Positions 15,423 to 24,814 of a stretch of DNA of 64,000 nucleotides are shown piece after piece; the stretch's first letter is position 1; the number at the start of each line of letters is the position of its first letter. The notes beneath the pieces were generated by a model. It made no database searches. It was not told the DNA's origin and was given only the letters and a program-made list of their open reading frames with translations. Origin of the DNA: Streptomyces sp. NBC_00704 (lineage in GTDB: Bacteria; Actinomycetota; Actinomycetes; Streptomycetales; Streptomycetaceae); assembly GCF_036226605.1 (NCBI RefSeq), contig NZ_CP109000.1, forward strand, positions 4,336,501-4,400,500. Direction: 5' to 3'. Position numbers and translations under genes: made by a program.

Positions 15423-16688
15423 TCAGGCTCCCATTCCGGCGTCGCGGGATGGCTCGGGGGTGGGAGGGGCCTGCGGGGCAGCGGCCGGAGTGCTGGTCCT
15501 GGCGGGGGTGACGACGGACTTCGCCGTCGCGTTGACGCCGGGCAGGAAGGCGTGGGCGGGCACGGCGGCCGTCCCGGGCGCAGGGAAGGCGAGCGGTTCC
15601 AGCGGGGCCGGTCCCGTGCGGGCGTCGATCTTGACGCCGGGGAGGTACTGACCGTGGGTGCTCACGGCGACGGGGGCAGGGGCGGGCGTGGTCGGCGCGT
15701 TCGGGTTCCCTTCGCGCTGTGCGGCGGCCCATTGCCGGTCCTCGGCTGCGGGGAGCGTGACCTCGTGGTCCGGGCGCAGGACCTTGATCTCCTCGCGGAG
15801 CTTCTCCACGTCGGCCGCCCGGGCCGGGCCGTCCAGTGTCGCCACCCTGGCGCACACCTCCAGGACGGCGGCGCGCTGCGCTTCGGGGGTCGGGAGCGCT
15901 TTCAGTTGCTCCAGGTCGAGGTGGCCGGCCTTGGTCAGCGGCGTGTACTTGGGGTCGCTCTCGTCGTATCCGAAGGTGTGGATCTGCGCGCGGACGGCCT
16001 GGGAGGCCAGCAGTTCCTGCGTCTCGGGGGCCAGACCCGCGTACTTCTCCGCGGGCGCCGGGTACATGAACTCGATGATGCCGAGCTTGCCGTCCTGGCG
16101 GAGCTGCCGGGCCTCGGTCTGGTAGGCGACGGTGCCGGGGTTCAGCTCGGCCATGAAGAAGAGGGCTTCGTTCTCGGTCTTCGCGGCGTACTTCTGAGAG
16201 AGGGCGTCCCAGGCGTCCGCGGCCATGGCCTGACCGCTTGCCGCGTCCATGTCCAGGGCGGCGTGGAGGGCCTTGTCCCACAAACGCAGTGCGCCCAATT
16301 GCTCACCGCCGGGCGTCCCCTCCAGGTAGCGCACGGAACCCTCGGACGTCGCGTTCTCCACGTCGGCGTAGGCGGCGGCGACGTGCATGCTGCGGACGTT
16401 TTCGCCCGGACCCAGACTGGAGTGATTCTCCAGGGCCCAGGACCAGAAGGCGGATTTCGTGTCCGGGGCCGGGAGGTCCACGTCCATCTGTGTGACGAGG
16501 TCGATCACGTAGGAGGGCAGCTTCTCCTTCAGGTCCCCCACCTCGATGCCCGACGCCAGGGCGCCGGCCTTCAGATCGGCGGCTATCCTCCTGGCCTCCG
16601 CTTTGGTCAGACCAGGCTCCAGTCCGGCCAGCGTGGCCCGCTCGCGTGCCTGCGTGATGACTTCGTCGGCCAGTTGTCGCTGGGTCAC
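15423..16688 (-). CDS. 421-aa hypothetical protein, possible secretion substrate
   Basis: Soluble, no signal peptide. The N-terminal two-thirds is mostly helical with a conserved-looking core (SAFWSWALENHSSLGPGENV, then ALFFMAELNPGTVAYQTEAR). The last 120 residues are Pro/Ala/Thr-rich and contain two copies of an LPGV(K/N)-type motif (YLPGVKIDARTG and FLPGVNATAKS). Its ATG overlaps the stop of the upstream 202-aa gene (ATGA). It is encoded after the VirB6-like gene and two tandem paralogues, a place where effector or cargo genes often lie. No catalytic motif is recognised, so the function is open. Confidence 0.75.
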   Translation of the reverse strand: MTQRQLADEVITQARERATLAGLEPGLTKAEARRIAADLKAGALASGIEVGDLKEKLPSYVIDLVTQMDVDLPAPDTKSAFWSWALENHSSLGPGENVRSMHVAAAYADVENATSEGSVRYLEGTPGGEQLGALRLWDKALHAALDMDAASGQAMAADAWDALSQKYAAKTENEALFFMAELNPGTVAYQTEARQLRQDGKLGIIEFMYPAPAEKYAGLAPETQELLASQAVRAQIHTFGYDESDPKYTPLTKAGHLDLEQLKALPTPEAQRAAVLEVCARVATLDGPARAADVEKLREEIKVLRPDHEVTLPAAEDRQWAAAQREGNPNAPTTPAPAPVAVSTHGQYLPGVKIDARTGPAPLEPLAFPAPGTAAVPAHAFLPGVNATAKSVVTPARTSTPAAAPQAPPTPEPSRDAGMGA

Positions 16689-17293
16689 AGGGCCTCCGGC
16701 GGATAGCAGTCGACATTGATCAGTACGCCCCGTGGCTCCCCCGGGAGAGGAGTGAGCCCGAGATTCACGGTGAGCACCGTGATACGGCCCTCGGCTCCGG
16801 CGGCGGGCCAGACGGCCATGCGGTACGGGTCCATGTCCTCGTGCCGGATCTCACGCGGGGCGAGCCAGTGGTGCTCATGCGGAGGCTCGGGGAAGCCGGG
16901 GTCGTCCCAGCTGCCGGAGAACATGGGGTCACCGAGCACGCCACGGGCTGCCGCCTCGAACGCGGTCCAGGCTTCGGCCGCTTGCGTCAGAACCAGATCG
17001 TTCTCGGCGGCGCTGTCGGCGCGCAGATGCCAGGTCGTCCAGTTGAGGTTCTGCACCGGCGCCCAGCCGCCACCGTCGACGGGATACAGAGCGATGCGCT
17101 GACCGGTGGCGCTGTGGACGCTCAGGATGCGTTCACCCGCGAGGGGACGCCAGCCGAACAACGCGCACCAGTCGTCCAGCGCTTGGCCGGGGTTCGGCGG
17201 CCCTGCCCAGACGGCCGGCCAGTCCACGTGTTCCAGTCCCCTGAGCTCCTCGGCCAGCTGCTCCGGGCTGCGCTCGATCCTGAGGGTCGTCAT
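16685..17293 (-). CDS. Tandem paralogue B, hypothetical protein
   Basis: A 202-aa soluble protein starting MTTLRIERSPEQLAEELRGL, with an AAGGCGACG-type ribosome site. It is clearly homologous to the gene just upstream (17331-17960). Shared landmarks are VDWPAVWAG, CALFGWRPL, the segment LGDPMFSGSWDDPGFPEPP and a C-terminal beta-rich domain. It overlaps the 421-aa gene by 4 bp. Tandem copies beside a larger unknown gene resemble immunity or chaperone arrays; that is inference. I cannot name the family with confidence. Confidence 0.8.
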   Translation of the reverse strand: MTTLRIERSPEQLAEELRGLEHVDWPAVWAGPPNPGQALDDWCALFGWRPLAGERILSVHSATGQRIALYPVDGGGWAPVQNLNWTTWHLRADSAAENDLVLTQAAEAWTAFEAAARGVLGDPMFSGSWDDPGFPEPPHEHHWLAPREIRHEDMDPYRMAVWPAAGAEGRITVLTVNLGLTPLPGEPRGVLINVDCYPPEAL

Positions 17294-17330
17294 CGTTCGT
17301 CGCCTTCCTCGTGTTCCGCACGGCTTCGGT

Positions 17331-17960
17331 TCATCCGCGCCGTTCCTGCCGACGGGAGTCCACGTGGTCGGGGTCGTGGCAGGCGAGCACGATCCTCGCA
17401 TCGGCCGGTACCGGACGGTTTCGTGCGGTGTCGCCGCGCGTCATCCGCAGCTCGAAGACCGGCGCCTGCGGCACGCGGAACCGCCATACGCAGACGCGGT
17501 GCGGGTCCCGGTGGTCCGCTCGCCACGAGGCGCCGGGCCACGCTCCCGACCACGGCAGTTCCGGAAACCCCGGCGTGTCCCAGGCGCCGTTCCAGGAGGG
17601 GTTGCCCAGCAGGCCGCGCAGGGCGTTCAGGCAGGCGTCCCAGCGGGCCTCGGCCAGTGCGGTGACGTGCGCGTTCTCGTCCGTGTCCCGGGCGCGGGCC
17701 GACCACACCGTGTGGTCGACGCGGGGCACCGGGCGGCCGGGGGCCGCCGAGACCAGGTGCAGCCGGCCGCCCTGCTCCGTCCGGACGCGCAGGCCCGCCT
17801 CGAACCACAGCGGCCGCCAGCCGAAGCCGGCGCACCAGGCCGCCCGCCGCTCCGTGTCCGCCGGGGCCCCCGCCCACACGGTGGGCCAGTCCACGCCGAT
17901 GAGCCGTTCCAGTTCCGCGACCAGTTGGCCGGGGCTGCGGTCGGCGGTCAGGGCGGGCAT
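17331..17960 (-). CDS. Tandem paralogue A, hypothetical protein
   Basis: A 209-aa soluble protein. Landmarks shared with the neighbour at 16685 are VDWPTVWAG, WCAGFGWRPL and GNPSWNGAWDTPGFPELPW, with similar length, so the two arose by duplication. They are now diverged to perhaps a third to a half identity by eye. It lies 37 bp downstream of the VirB6-like gene in the secretion operon. Function unknown. Confidence 0.8.
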   Translation of the reverse strand: MPALTADRSPGQLVAELERLIGVDWPTVWAGAPADTERRAAWCAGFGWRPLWFEAGLRVRTEQGGRLHLVSAAPGRPVPRVDHTVWSARARDTDENAHVTALAEARWDACLNALRGLLGNPSWNGAWDTPGFPELPWSGAWPGASWRADHRDPHRVCVWRFRVPQAPVFELRMTRGDTARNRPVPADARIVLACHDPDHVDSRRQERRG

Positions 17961-17997
17961 GGGGCGGCTCCTCGGGGCTTACGGACGGGGAAGCGGG

Positions 17998-20223
17998 TCA
18001 GACGCGGCCGCTGGGGCCGCGTGGGTCCCGGGGGTGCGGCGGGGGCGCGGGCTGCGGCGTCAGCTGCTCCACGGGTGCGGGGCGGGGCCGGGGCGCCTGC
18101 GGCTGCGGCACCTGCGGTTGGGGCACGTGCGGCTGGGGCTGCGATCGCGGCTGCTGCGGGGCCGGGGACGGAGCCGGCGACGGAGCCGGGGCCGGGCCCG
18201 GACGGGACTCGGTCGGAGTGGTCGGCTGCGGCGACGACTGGCTGCTGCTGCCGCTCACCCGGCGACCGCGCTTCGGGGCTTGCGGCTCGGGCTGGGAGGC
18301 CTTGCGTGCCTCGAACTCCTCACGCGTCTGCTCGTACTTCATGCGTGTGGTCTCCGCCGCCTGGTTCTGCGACTTGCGCTGCTCGCGCTTGGACTGACCG
18401 ATCCAGCCCCACTGCTGCATCTTGCCGCGGCCCTTGCCGCCGGTGGCCACCCTGTCCGCCGTCCATGCGACGCCCTTGGCGCCTCCGCTCGCGACGCGGC
18501 CCGAGGTCTTGGCCGTGGAAGCGGCCAGACCCGGCGCCATGGCGGTCACCTTGCCCGCGGCGTCCCGGAGGCCGAGCATGTCCTCGCCGCCCGCGACCTG
18601 GGGGGTGAAATTACCGCCGAGGAGCTTCTTCAGCATCATCACGATGGCGATGGTGACGAGGAGCAGCATCAGCAGCTGGGTGCCGAGGGCGACCTTCGCC
18701 GGCAGGATCATCTGATAGAGCACGAGCAGCACGGTCAGGATCACGCCGAAGCCGGCGCGCAGCACGAAGCTGTGGATGAACGTCTCCAGCCAGCTCTTCA
18801 GCAGTTTCTGCTGCGAGGGATGGATGCCGATCGTGGCGACCAGCGGCAGCAGGATGACCAGGATCAGGGTGACCGCGTGCCACAGCAGGGTGAGGGCGCT
18901 GAGGACGATGACCATGAGACCGACGATGAGCGCGGCGATGATGGAGTAGAAGGCGAGCCCCACCCGGTTCCCGGAATTCCTGCCCGCCCACTCGTCGAAG
19001 GCGACCGGGTAGATGCGCATGTCCGCGACGTCGTCGCCCTTGTCCTTGCCGCCCGCGATCTCCTGGCGGATGGGCGTCCAGTCGTCCTTGAACTTGTCGA
19101 GCTTCTTGTCGCTGAACGCGTCGATGTTCGTCTTCGACTGGGCGACGAGCTGGATCACCCGCAGGTCCTCGCAGCGGGCTCCCTTGCCCCAGGAGCAGGT
19201 CTTGTTCTTCTCGGCCGGGACGCACACGCCGTTGCTGAGCTTGCCGCCGCTGTCCTTCTTGAAGATGCAGTTCTTGCCCGGGTCGCCGAACTGCCCCAGC
19301 GCCCAGGGGCGGAAGACGAGCGTGTCGTACATGGCGCAGCTGGATATCCGCAGGCCCCGGTTGTAGGCGCCCTTGTCCAGGTCGCAGGGCGCCTGGGTCT
19401 CTCCTGAGACGCCGGCGAGGACGACCTCGGTCAGGGCGGAGTTGGCCCGGGCGATGTAGGAGTCCGCGGTGCCCACGAACTTGTCGTAGTTGCCCCCGGT
19501 GAGGAAGGCCGTAACGGCGACGATCGTCAGCGCGGACCAGGAGACGCCCGCCCACACCTCGCGCATGTCGCCCTTGCGCCATTTGGTGAACACCCACAGG
19601 CCGACGAGCAGGATCATCACCGGCACGGCCGGACGCAGCACGTTCTCCTTGAGCGTCGTCACGACACTGTCACGGCCCTCGTAGAGGCCGGCGAGCGGAC
19701 TGGGGTTGGAGGCGGACTCCTTGATGGAGATGGCGGCCCGGGTGAAGATCTTGGTGCCGTTGAGGATGGAGTCGGCGATCCCGTTGTTGATGTAGGACAT
19801 CACCGAGCAGTCGTCGGCGCCGCTGCCCAGGTCACCGTTGTCCTCGGAGGCGTCACCGCGGCCCTTGAACGTCTGGGACCAGTTCATTCCGCGCATGCCG
19901 TTGAGTTCGTACATCGTGTACGTGTCCGGCGAGTCGGGAAGCTTCACCGCGCCGGTCGTCGTCCCGGAGTCGTCCAGGAGCGTAGTCGACTGCTTGGTGT
20001 CCTTGTCCCACTGCATGACCGCGGCGAACATGGACTCGCCGTTGGTGCCGGGCGTGTCCATCTGGTAGCTGTCGTCGCCCGTGAAGTCGCAGGAGAAGCC
20101 CGCGTACGCCGGGGTCGGCATGGCCAGGGTGACGGCCGTCAGGGCCAGCGCCACGAAGACGACGGCCCGGACAGCTGTGGCGGCCTTGGTGAGGGCCCGT
20201 TGCAACGCTTTGCGCGAGGGCAT
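17998..20223 (-). CDS. VirB6/TrbL-like polytopic membrane channel protein
   Basis: A 741-aa protein with a cleavable-looking signal (VFVALALTAVTLAMPTPAYA). A large extracytoplasmic domain with several Cys pairs (for example CDFTGDD, CDLDKGAY, CAMYDTLVF, CSWGKGARC) is interrupted by TM helices. A cluster of hydrophobic helices follows (IIAALIVGLMVIVLSALTLL, AVTLILVILLPLVATIGI, VILTVLLVLYQMIL, LLMLLLVTIAIVMML), then a long cytoplasmic tail that is basic and then Pro/Gln-rich. This architecture fits the inner-membrane channel (VirB6/TrbL) of Gram-positive type IV systems. I chose the ATG at 20223 because it is followed at once by a signal peptide. The lipoprotein gene is 53 bp upstream. Confidence 0.8.
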   Translation of the reverse strand: MPSRKALQRALTKAATAVRAVVFVALALTAVTLAMPTPAYAGFSCDFTGDDSYQMDTPGTNGESMFAAVMQWDKDTKQSTTLLDDSGTTTGAVKLPDSPDTYTMYELNGMRGMNWSQTFKGRGDASEDNGDLGSGADDCSVMSYINNGIADSILNGTKIFTRAAISIKESASNPSPLAGLYEGRDSVVTTLKENVLRPAVPVMILLVGLWVFTKWRKGDMREVWAGVSWSALTIVAVTAFLTGGNYDKFVGTADSYIARANSALTEVVLAGVSGETQAPCDLDKGAYNRGLRISSCAMYDTLVFRPWALGQFGDPGKNCIFKKDSGGKLSNGVCVPAEKNKTCSWGKGARCEDLRVIQLVAQSKTNIDAFSDKKLDKFKDDWTPIRQEIAGGKDKGDDVADMRIYPVAFDEWAGRNSGNRVGLAFYSIIAALIVGLMVIVLSALTLLWHAVTLILVILLPLVATIGIHPSQQKLLKSWLETFIHSFVLRAGFGVILTVLLVLYQMILPAKVALGTQLLMLLLVTIAIVMMLKKLLGGNFTPQVAGGEDMLGLRDAAGKVTAMAPGLAASTAKTSGRVASGGAKGVAWTADRVATGGKGRGKMQQWGWIGQSKREQRKSQNQAAETTRMKYEQTREEFEARKASQPEPQAPKRGRRVSGSSSQSSPQPTTPTESRPGPAPAPSPAPSPAPQQPRSQPQPHVPQPQVPQPQAPRPRPAPVEQLTPQPAPPPHPRDPRGPSGRV

Positions 20224-20276
20224 CTGGAATCCTTCGAGAACGCGGGAGCGGAGAGAGACGGCGGGAGCGGGCCGGT

Positions 20277-20867
20277 TCAGCTGGGGAAGTAGTCGCTCAG
20301 GACGCAGCCGTCGACGAGTCCGGGACGCTTCTCGAAGCCGCTGGGCGCCGAGAAGGCCGGGTCGCACGTGAGGAATTTGAGCCCGGACTTCTGCAGGCCC
20401 TGGGCCGCTCGGCTGCCGACGGCGACGACCGCGAAGTCCTCGCCCACCACGAGCCGCTCGTTGTCCGCCTTGGCGGCGGTTTGGAACTTCTTCATGTCCG
20501 CCACGGACAGCAGGGCGATGGGGTCACCGGACTCGTCGCTGCACACGCCCCGCTCCTTGACGCCCCAGGACGGGTCGGCCGCCTCGTCCGCACCCCAGGC
20601 GGCCTTGTCCCCGTCGTGGTCGGCGTCGTACTCGTCGCCGGTCTGAAGATCCAGGCAGGGGGTGTACTTGTTCACGTAGTACGCGATGGACGCGAGGTCG
20701 GCCGCCTTGGGCAGACCGCTGTCCGCGCCCCCCTCGGAGCCGCCGGGCGTGCCGGTGGCCGAGCTCTTGCCGTCGGCCTTCTCGGCGTCGTCGTCGCTTC
20801 CGCACCCCGCCGCCGCCGTCAACGCGACGAGGGTGGCGCCGATCGCGAGCGCTCGCTTGATTCGCAT
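20277..20867 (-). CDS. Secretion-operon lipoprotein
   Basis: A 196-aa lipoprotein. The signal ends in a lipobox TAAAGC with the lipidated Cys at 22, followed by an acidic Gly/Ser linker and a small domain with three Cys (CLDLQTGDE, RGVCSDESG, LTCDPAFSA) plus a final GCVLSDYFPS. It lies between the VirB4-like and VirB6-like genes and is likely a surface component of the apparatus. No family is recognised. Confidence 0.8.
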   Translation of the reverse strand: MRIKRALAIGATLVALTAAAGCGSDDDAEKADGKSSATGTPGGSEGGADSGLPKAADLASIAYYVNKYTPCLDLQTGDEYDADHDGDKAAWGADEAADPSWGVKERGVCSDESGDPIALLSVADMKKFQTAAKADNERLVVGEDFAVVAVGSRAAQGLQKSGLKFLTCDPAFSAPSGFEKRPGLVDGCVLSDYFPS

Positions 20868-20916
20868 GGTGTCCGTCCTCAGTGCTGATGGGGTGGGGGC
20901 GGCGGTTCGCACGCCG

Positions 20917-23916
20917 TCATACGGCCTGTGCGACCGTCTCCTGTTCGGCGTGCTGTGCGGCCGCCGGGTCCTCCTCCGCCTCCTGCAGGAACGTCCAGTC
21001 CCACACGCTCAGGGGCGGGTTGACGCCCTGGCGGGCCGGGCGGGTGGTGCCGTTGGTGTCCGTGGCGGCGAGGATCTCCTGGAAGACCAGGTCGACGGCG
21101 ACCGTGCCCACGCGCTTGTCCGCGTCGCGCTGGAGGCAGACGCCCGTGCGCAGCTCCTGCAGGGCGGCGATGACCTTCGGGTCGTTCTCCGGCCGGCCGA
21201 GGAGCGGAGCCACCAGGGAGGCCTCCTGCGCCGACTTCTGCTTGAACGCGAACACGGTGTGGATCTGGTTGGCGCCGCCGCTGCGGGCCTCGGAGTCCTC
21301 GATCTGCACCAGGTCGATGGCCTGCTGGGTGATCAGGACGGTGACCGCGAGGTAGGAACGGCCCTGCTTCAGCGCGCGGCGCATCAGGTCGCGGCCCGTC
21401 TCGGTCGCCGTGACGACGTAGGCCTCGTCGACGAAGAGGGCCTTGGGGCGCAGGCCGATCTCGCCGGTCACCGGGTTCTTCTCGTAGCCGACGTCGAGCA
21501 TCTGGCTGCCCAGTTCCACGACCGCCATCAGCGCGGTCGCCGCGAGGCGCTCCGCCGGATTCCAGTTGCGCGGGTCGGAGGCGGCCGGGGACTGGAAGCC
21601 GCGCAGGGTGATGACCGTGCGGCGCTTGCGCATGCTGGACAGCGGCTGCGGGTGCTCGGCGAAGGAGAGGCGGGCGTAGGGGAGGGTGCGCAGCTCGGTG
21701 AGGAGCATCTGCGCGAGCTTCAGGTCCTTCTGCGCGTCGCGGTCGCCGCTGGCCACCGCGTGGTCGTACGCCGCCACGACCTCGTCGACGACCTGCCACA
21801 ACGTGGGGCGCGGGACGGCGAGTTCGGCGTCGCGGGCGGTGTGGCCCTGTTCGACGGCCTGGCGGATCGCCGAGTTGTAGCGGCCGATGACGGTGGCCAT
21901 GCCCTCGATGACGGGCAGACGGACGCGCTGGTAGTCCTCGTCGCCGAGGAAGCCGCGGAGCATGGACTCGGCGAGCAGACGGCCCGCGGGGACGTCGCGG
22001 GCGATGACCCACGGGTCCAGGACGCCGGCCTGGCCCTTGAGGAGGTCGACCACCTCGGTCTCGGCCCAGAACTCGGGGTTGACGGGCTGGAACTTGCTGG
22101 CCGGGGTCCCGAGGAGGCCCGTCTCCGCGTCGTTCGCGAAGTCCGGGTCGTTCACCTGGGCGCCGAAGGCCAGGTAGTAGCACAGCTGGGCGAAGTCGGT
22201 CTTGGGGTCGATGACCAGGCAGCGCACGCCCGACTCCGACTCCTCGTAGAACTTCTGGAGGGCGAGGGAGGACTTGCCGCCGCCGGACGCGCCGACGATG
22301 GCGAGGCCGCCGCCGTCGTTGCGGGCCGGACCGACGTGCAGCGAGTAGTGGACCGGCATCTTGCCCGCCCAGCCGACCAGGTTGCCGACCCAGCCGAGCC
22401 GCTTGCCCGAGCGCTGCTCCGGGTTGTCGCCCAACTCCGTGCCCGCCGTGGGCAGTCCGGCGCCGAGCTGTTCCACTTCCTGGAGGCGGAGGTAGGGCGC
22501 GATCGGCAGCTTCGGGGCGTCGCCCGGCAGCTGGGACTGGAGCAGCCGCCACTGCTGACGGGTGGGCCGCAGCAGGGTGACCTTCAGGTCCTGCTTGAAC
22601 TGCATCTCCAGGACGCGGCGCCGGCGCTCCAGCTCCTTCACGTCGTGGGCCGAGATCGTGAAGCGGATCTGCGCCTCCATGCCCGGCATCTTGTGCTCGT
22701 CGATGTCGTCGACGAGCTCCTGGGCGCGGGTGACCTGGGTGGCCAGCTTGGTGTCGGGGCTGCGGCCGGAGTTGGCCATGTCGTTCATCTCGTCGACGAG
22801 GTTGCCGCGGATCTTGTCGGCGCGGTCCTTGAACTTCAGGTACGGGATGAGCGTGAACCGCATGTCGATCTCGACGGGGAAGTCCACGTGCTGGGCGGCG
22901 TAGCGGGCCCACGCGGTCGACTGACGGAAGCGGGTCTCGGCCGGCCAGTTGGCGGCGACCAGGGTGGTGGTGTAGCTGGTCTGCTGCTCGCCGGTGACCT
23001 CGTCGTACTGGTTGAGCACGATGTGCGTCTTGCGGTTCTCGCCGGAGAAGTCGACGACCAGGTCGAACTGGTTCGGGCCCCAGGCGCGCGAGCCGAGCAC
23101 CGGTTCCGGCGGGACCGGGAGGTCGCCGTGCAGCGGCTTGCGGATGAGCCAGACCAGCTCCTCGCGGCTGAGCGGGGCGCCCTTGAGGCCCTCCAGGCTC
23201 TCGTGGACCTCGACGGCGACCTGCGTCCACTCGGCGAGGACGTGCGGGGAGAGGTACTCGTCGGCGACGCCGGTGGCGGTGGCGGCGGCCTGGTCGGCGG
23301 CGCCGCGGACGCCGCGCAGGAGGCCGGGCTCGTCGTAGGGCTCGTCGTCCTGGGCGACGACCCCGCTGCCGCCGTTGGTGCGCTTGAGCGAGCCCAGCTT
23401 CACCAGCAGGATGTTGCGCTCGCGCTTGGCGCCGATGCGCTCCTGGTACTCCGCCTTGCGCAGGTTGTACGCCTTGTAGTTCTCGGTGGGCTCCCAGGCG
23501 ATCGCGTTCAGCTCCTCCGCCCAGGTCATCGCGGTGATCGGCTGGTACACCTTGCGGTAGTGGCACTCGACGTTGCGGTCGCCGCGGGCCAGGTTGAGGA
23601 GGCCGCGGGCCGGCCCCTCGGCCATCGCCTGGAGCTCACCGGCGTTCAGGTACTCGTCGATGGCGTTGGGCAGGACCAGGCCCGTCCACACCGAGTCGCC
23701 GTGCACGAAGATCATGTCGTCGGCGTAGCGGTAGGGGAGGCGGAGGTCCTCACGGCGGGCGGCGCCCGAGGCGCCGGACGGCTTGGAGCGGGCCGAGGAC
23801 GACCGGTTCGAGCCGCCCCGGCCGCCCTGACCGTTCTTCTTGCTCGACGTGGCGGCCATGATCATGGCGACCACGAAGAAGGCGGCCGCCCCGCCCAGAA
23901 GGATCAGCATGAACAT
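20917..23916 (-). CDS. VirB4-like secretion ATPase
   Basis: A 999-aa ATPase of the type IV secretion VirB4/TraC kind. It begins with one membrane helix (LILLGGAAAFFVVAMIMA) and a basic Ser/Gly linker. Then comes an N-terminal domain of about 480 residues, Walker A GASGGGKS at 542-549, RCLVIDPKTDFAQLCYYLAF, and a Walker B-type ALFVDEAYVVTATETGRD. The sensor-like ending VTVLITQQAIDLVQI is typical of the family. The protein powers assembly and substrate movement. The PrgI/TcpE-like gene is 36 bp upstream on the same strand, the classic VirB3-VirB4 order. No strong ribosome site is seen before the ATG at 23916; the ATG at 23910 is an alternative. Confidence 0.9.
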   Translation of the reverse strand: MFMLILLGGAAAFFVVAMIMAATSSKKNGQGGRGGSNRSSSARSKPSGASGAARREDLRLPYRYADDMIFVHGDSVWTGLVLPNAIDEYLNAGELQAMAEGPARGLLNLARGDRNVECHYRKVYQPITAMTWAEELNAIAWEPTENYKAYNLRKAEYQERIGAKRERNILLVKLGSLKRTNGGSGVVAQDDEPYDEPGLLRGVRGAADQAAATATGVADEYLSPHVLAEWTQVAVEVHESLEGLKGAPLSREELVWLIRKPLHGDLPVPPEPVLGSRAWGPNQFDLVVDFSGENRKTHIVLNQYDEVTGEQQTSYTTTLVAANWPAETRFRQSTAWARYAAQHVDFPVEIDMRFTLIPYLKFKDRADKIRGNLVDEMNDMANSGRSPDTKLATQVTRAQELVDDIDEHKMPGMEAQIRFTISAHDVKELERRRRVLEMQFKQDLKVTLLRPTRQQWRLLQSQLPGDAPKLPIAPYLRLQEVEQLGAGLPTAGTELGDNPEQRSGKRLGWVGNLVGWAGKMPVHYSLHVGPARNDGGGLAIVGASGGGKSSLALQKFYEESESGVRCLVIDPKTDFAQLCYYLAFGAQVNDPDFANDAETGLLGTPASKFQPVNPEFWAETEVVDLLKGQAGVLDPWVIARDVPAGRLLAESMLRGFLGDEDYQRVRLPVIEGMATVIGRYNSAIRQAVEQGHTARDAELAVPRPTLWQVVDEVVAAYDHAVASGDRDAQKDLKLAQMLLTELRTLPYARLSFAEHPQPLSSMRKRRTVITLRGFQSPAASDPRNWNPAERLAATALMAVVELGSQMLDVGYEKNPVTGEIGLRPKALFVDEAYVVTATETGRDLMRRALKQGRSYLAVTVLITQQAIDLVQIEDSEARSGGANQIHTVFAFKQKSAQEASLVAPLLGRPENDPKVIAALQELRTGVCLQRDADKRVGTVAVDLVFQEILAATDTNGTTRPARQGVNPPLSVWDWTFLQEAEEDPAAAQHAEQETVAQAV

Positions 23917-23952
23917 GGAGGAGTCACCCTGCAGTAGTTGACGTGTAGGGGG

Positions 23953-24435
23953 TCAGCGGTAGGTCGAGAAGGCGCTGCCGCGCTCGGCGGCTGTCCGGCG
24001 CGCGGCCTCGTAGCGGGCCTGCCAGCGGGGCGAACCAGGCGTGAAGAGGATGACCTGCCAATGCAGTTCCTCGGGTTCCTGGTCGGCTGCGAGGCCCTGG
24101 AGGCGTTTGGGCTGGAACCACCAGTCGGTCATCACCACGATCTGCTGGCTCAGCGTGAGAGCCGAGGGCAGTGGCCGTCCCCAGACGAAGTAGACGGCGA
24201 ACGGCGGTCCGAAGTACAGGATCGACGTCCACATCGACATGCCGAGGAAGGGCAGGAACGCCGACACCGTGAACAGCACGATGAGCCAGACCAGGCCGAA
24301 GCCGAAGGCCGCGCCCAGCGCCGGTAGCAGAAGGCCCGGCAGCGGGATGTTGCCCCAGTTCCAGATTCGCTTGGGGCGGTTGACCAGATCGGTATGGTCG
24401 TAGGCGACCAGCGGCTCCGGCGCCTCCTGGCTCAT
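23953..24435 (-). CDS. PrgI/TcpE-like (VirB3-type) membrane protein
   Basis: A 160-aa protein with two or three hydrophobic segments (PGLLLPALGAAFGFGLVWLI, LFTVSAFLPFLG, LYFGPPFAVYFVWG). A soluble C-terminal part contains WWFQPKRLQGL, typical of PrgI/TcpE proteins that sit next to VirB4 in Gram-positive conjugation loci. Its position directly before the VirB4-like gene supports this. Confidence 0.75.
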   Translation of the reverse strand: MSQEAPEPLVAYDHTDLVNRPKRIWNWGNIPLPGLLLPALGAAFGFGLVWLIVLFTVSAFLPFLGMSMWTSILYFGPPFAVYFVWGRPLPSALTLSQQIVVMTDWWFQPKRLQGLAADQEPEELHWQVILFTPGSPRWQARYEAARRTAAERGSAFSTYR

Positions 24436-24484
24436 GTGCGAACTCCTCGGTGAGAACGGCTACGGACGACGGTCCATCCGGACG

Positions 24485-24748
24485 TCAGCCCTTGCCGCCG
24501 CCGATCTGGCCGCCCAGGTCGATGAGCAGTCCGGCGAGGCCGGTGGCGCCGCCGATGATCAGGGCGGCGAGCGCGATCATTCCGAAGCCCTGGAAGGCTT
24601 CGCGCATGCCGTCGCCGCGCTTCATCGACAGGAGCATGCGGATGCCGAGGATGAGGAGGGCGATGACAGCGACCATCGTTCCGGCGTTGCGGAGGATCGT
24701 CTCGATCTCTCCGAACATGTCCTCCATGGTGGTGGCGGCCAGGTACAC
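24485..24748 (-). CDS. Small VirB2/pilin-like membrane protein
   Basis: An 87-aa protein with two hydrophobic helices (GTMVAVIALLILGIRMLL and GMIALAALIIGGATGLAGLL) joined by a short basic loop (SMKRGDGMREAF), ending in a Gly/Lys tail. Size, topology and place between TcpC-like and PrgI-like genes match VirB2-type pilin/channel subunits of Gram-positive systems. Sequence conservation in that family is too low to be sure. Confidence 0.7.
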   Translation of the reverse strand: MYLAATTMEDMFGEIETILRNAGTMVAVIALLILGIRMLLSMKRGDGMREAFQGFGMIALAALIIGGATGLAGLLIDLGGQIGGGKG

Positions 24749-24814
24749 GGTGTTTCCTCTCGAGTGGTGAAGCAGTAGGCAAGCGGTGTGCTGAAGGGAC
24801 GGCGTGGTGGCCGC

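Noticed and set aside
20686..23937. 1083-codon open frame on the plus strand
   Set aside because: It is antisense to the VirB4-like gene. Long antisense frames are normal at this GC content, and the translation is a Val/Leu/Arg/Gly/Asp-rich mix without motifs.
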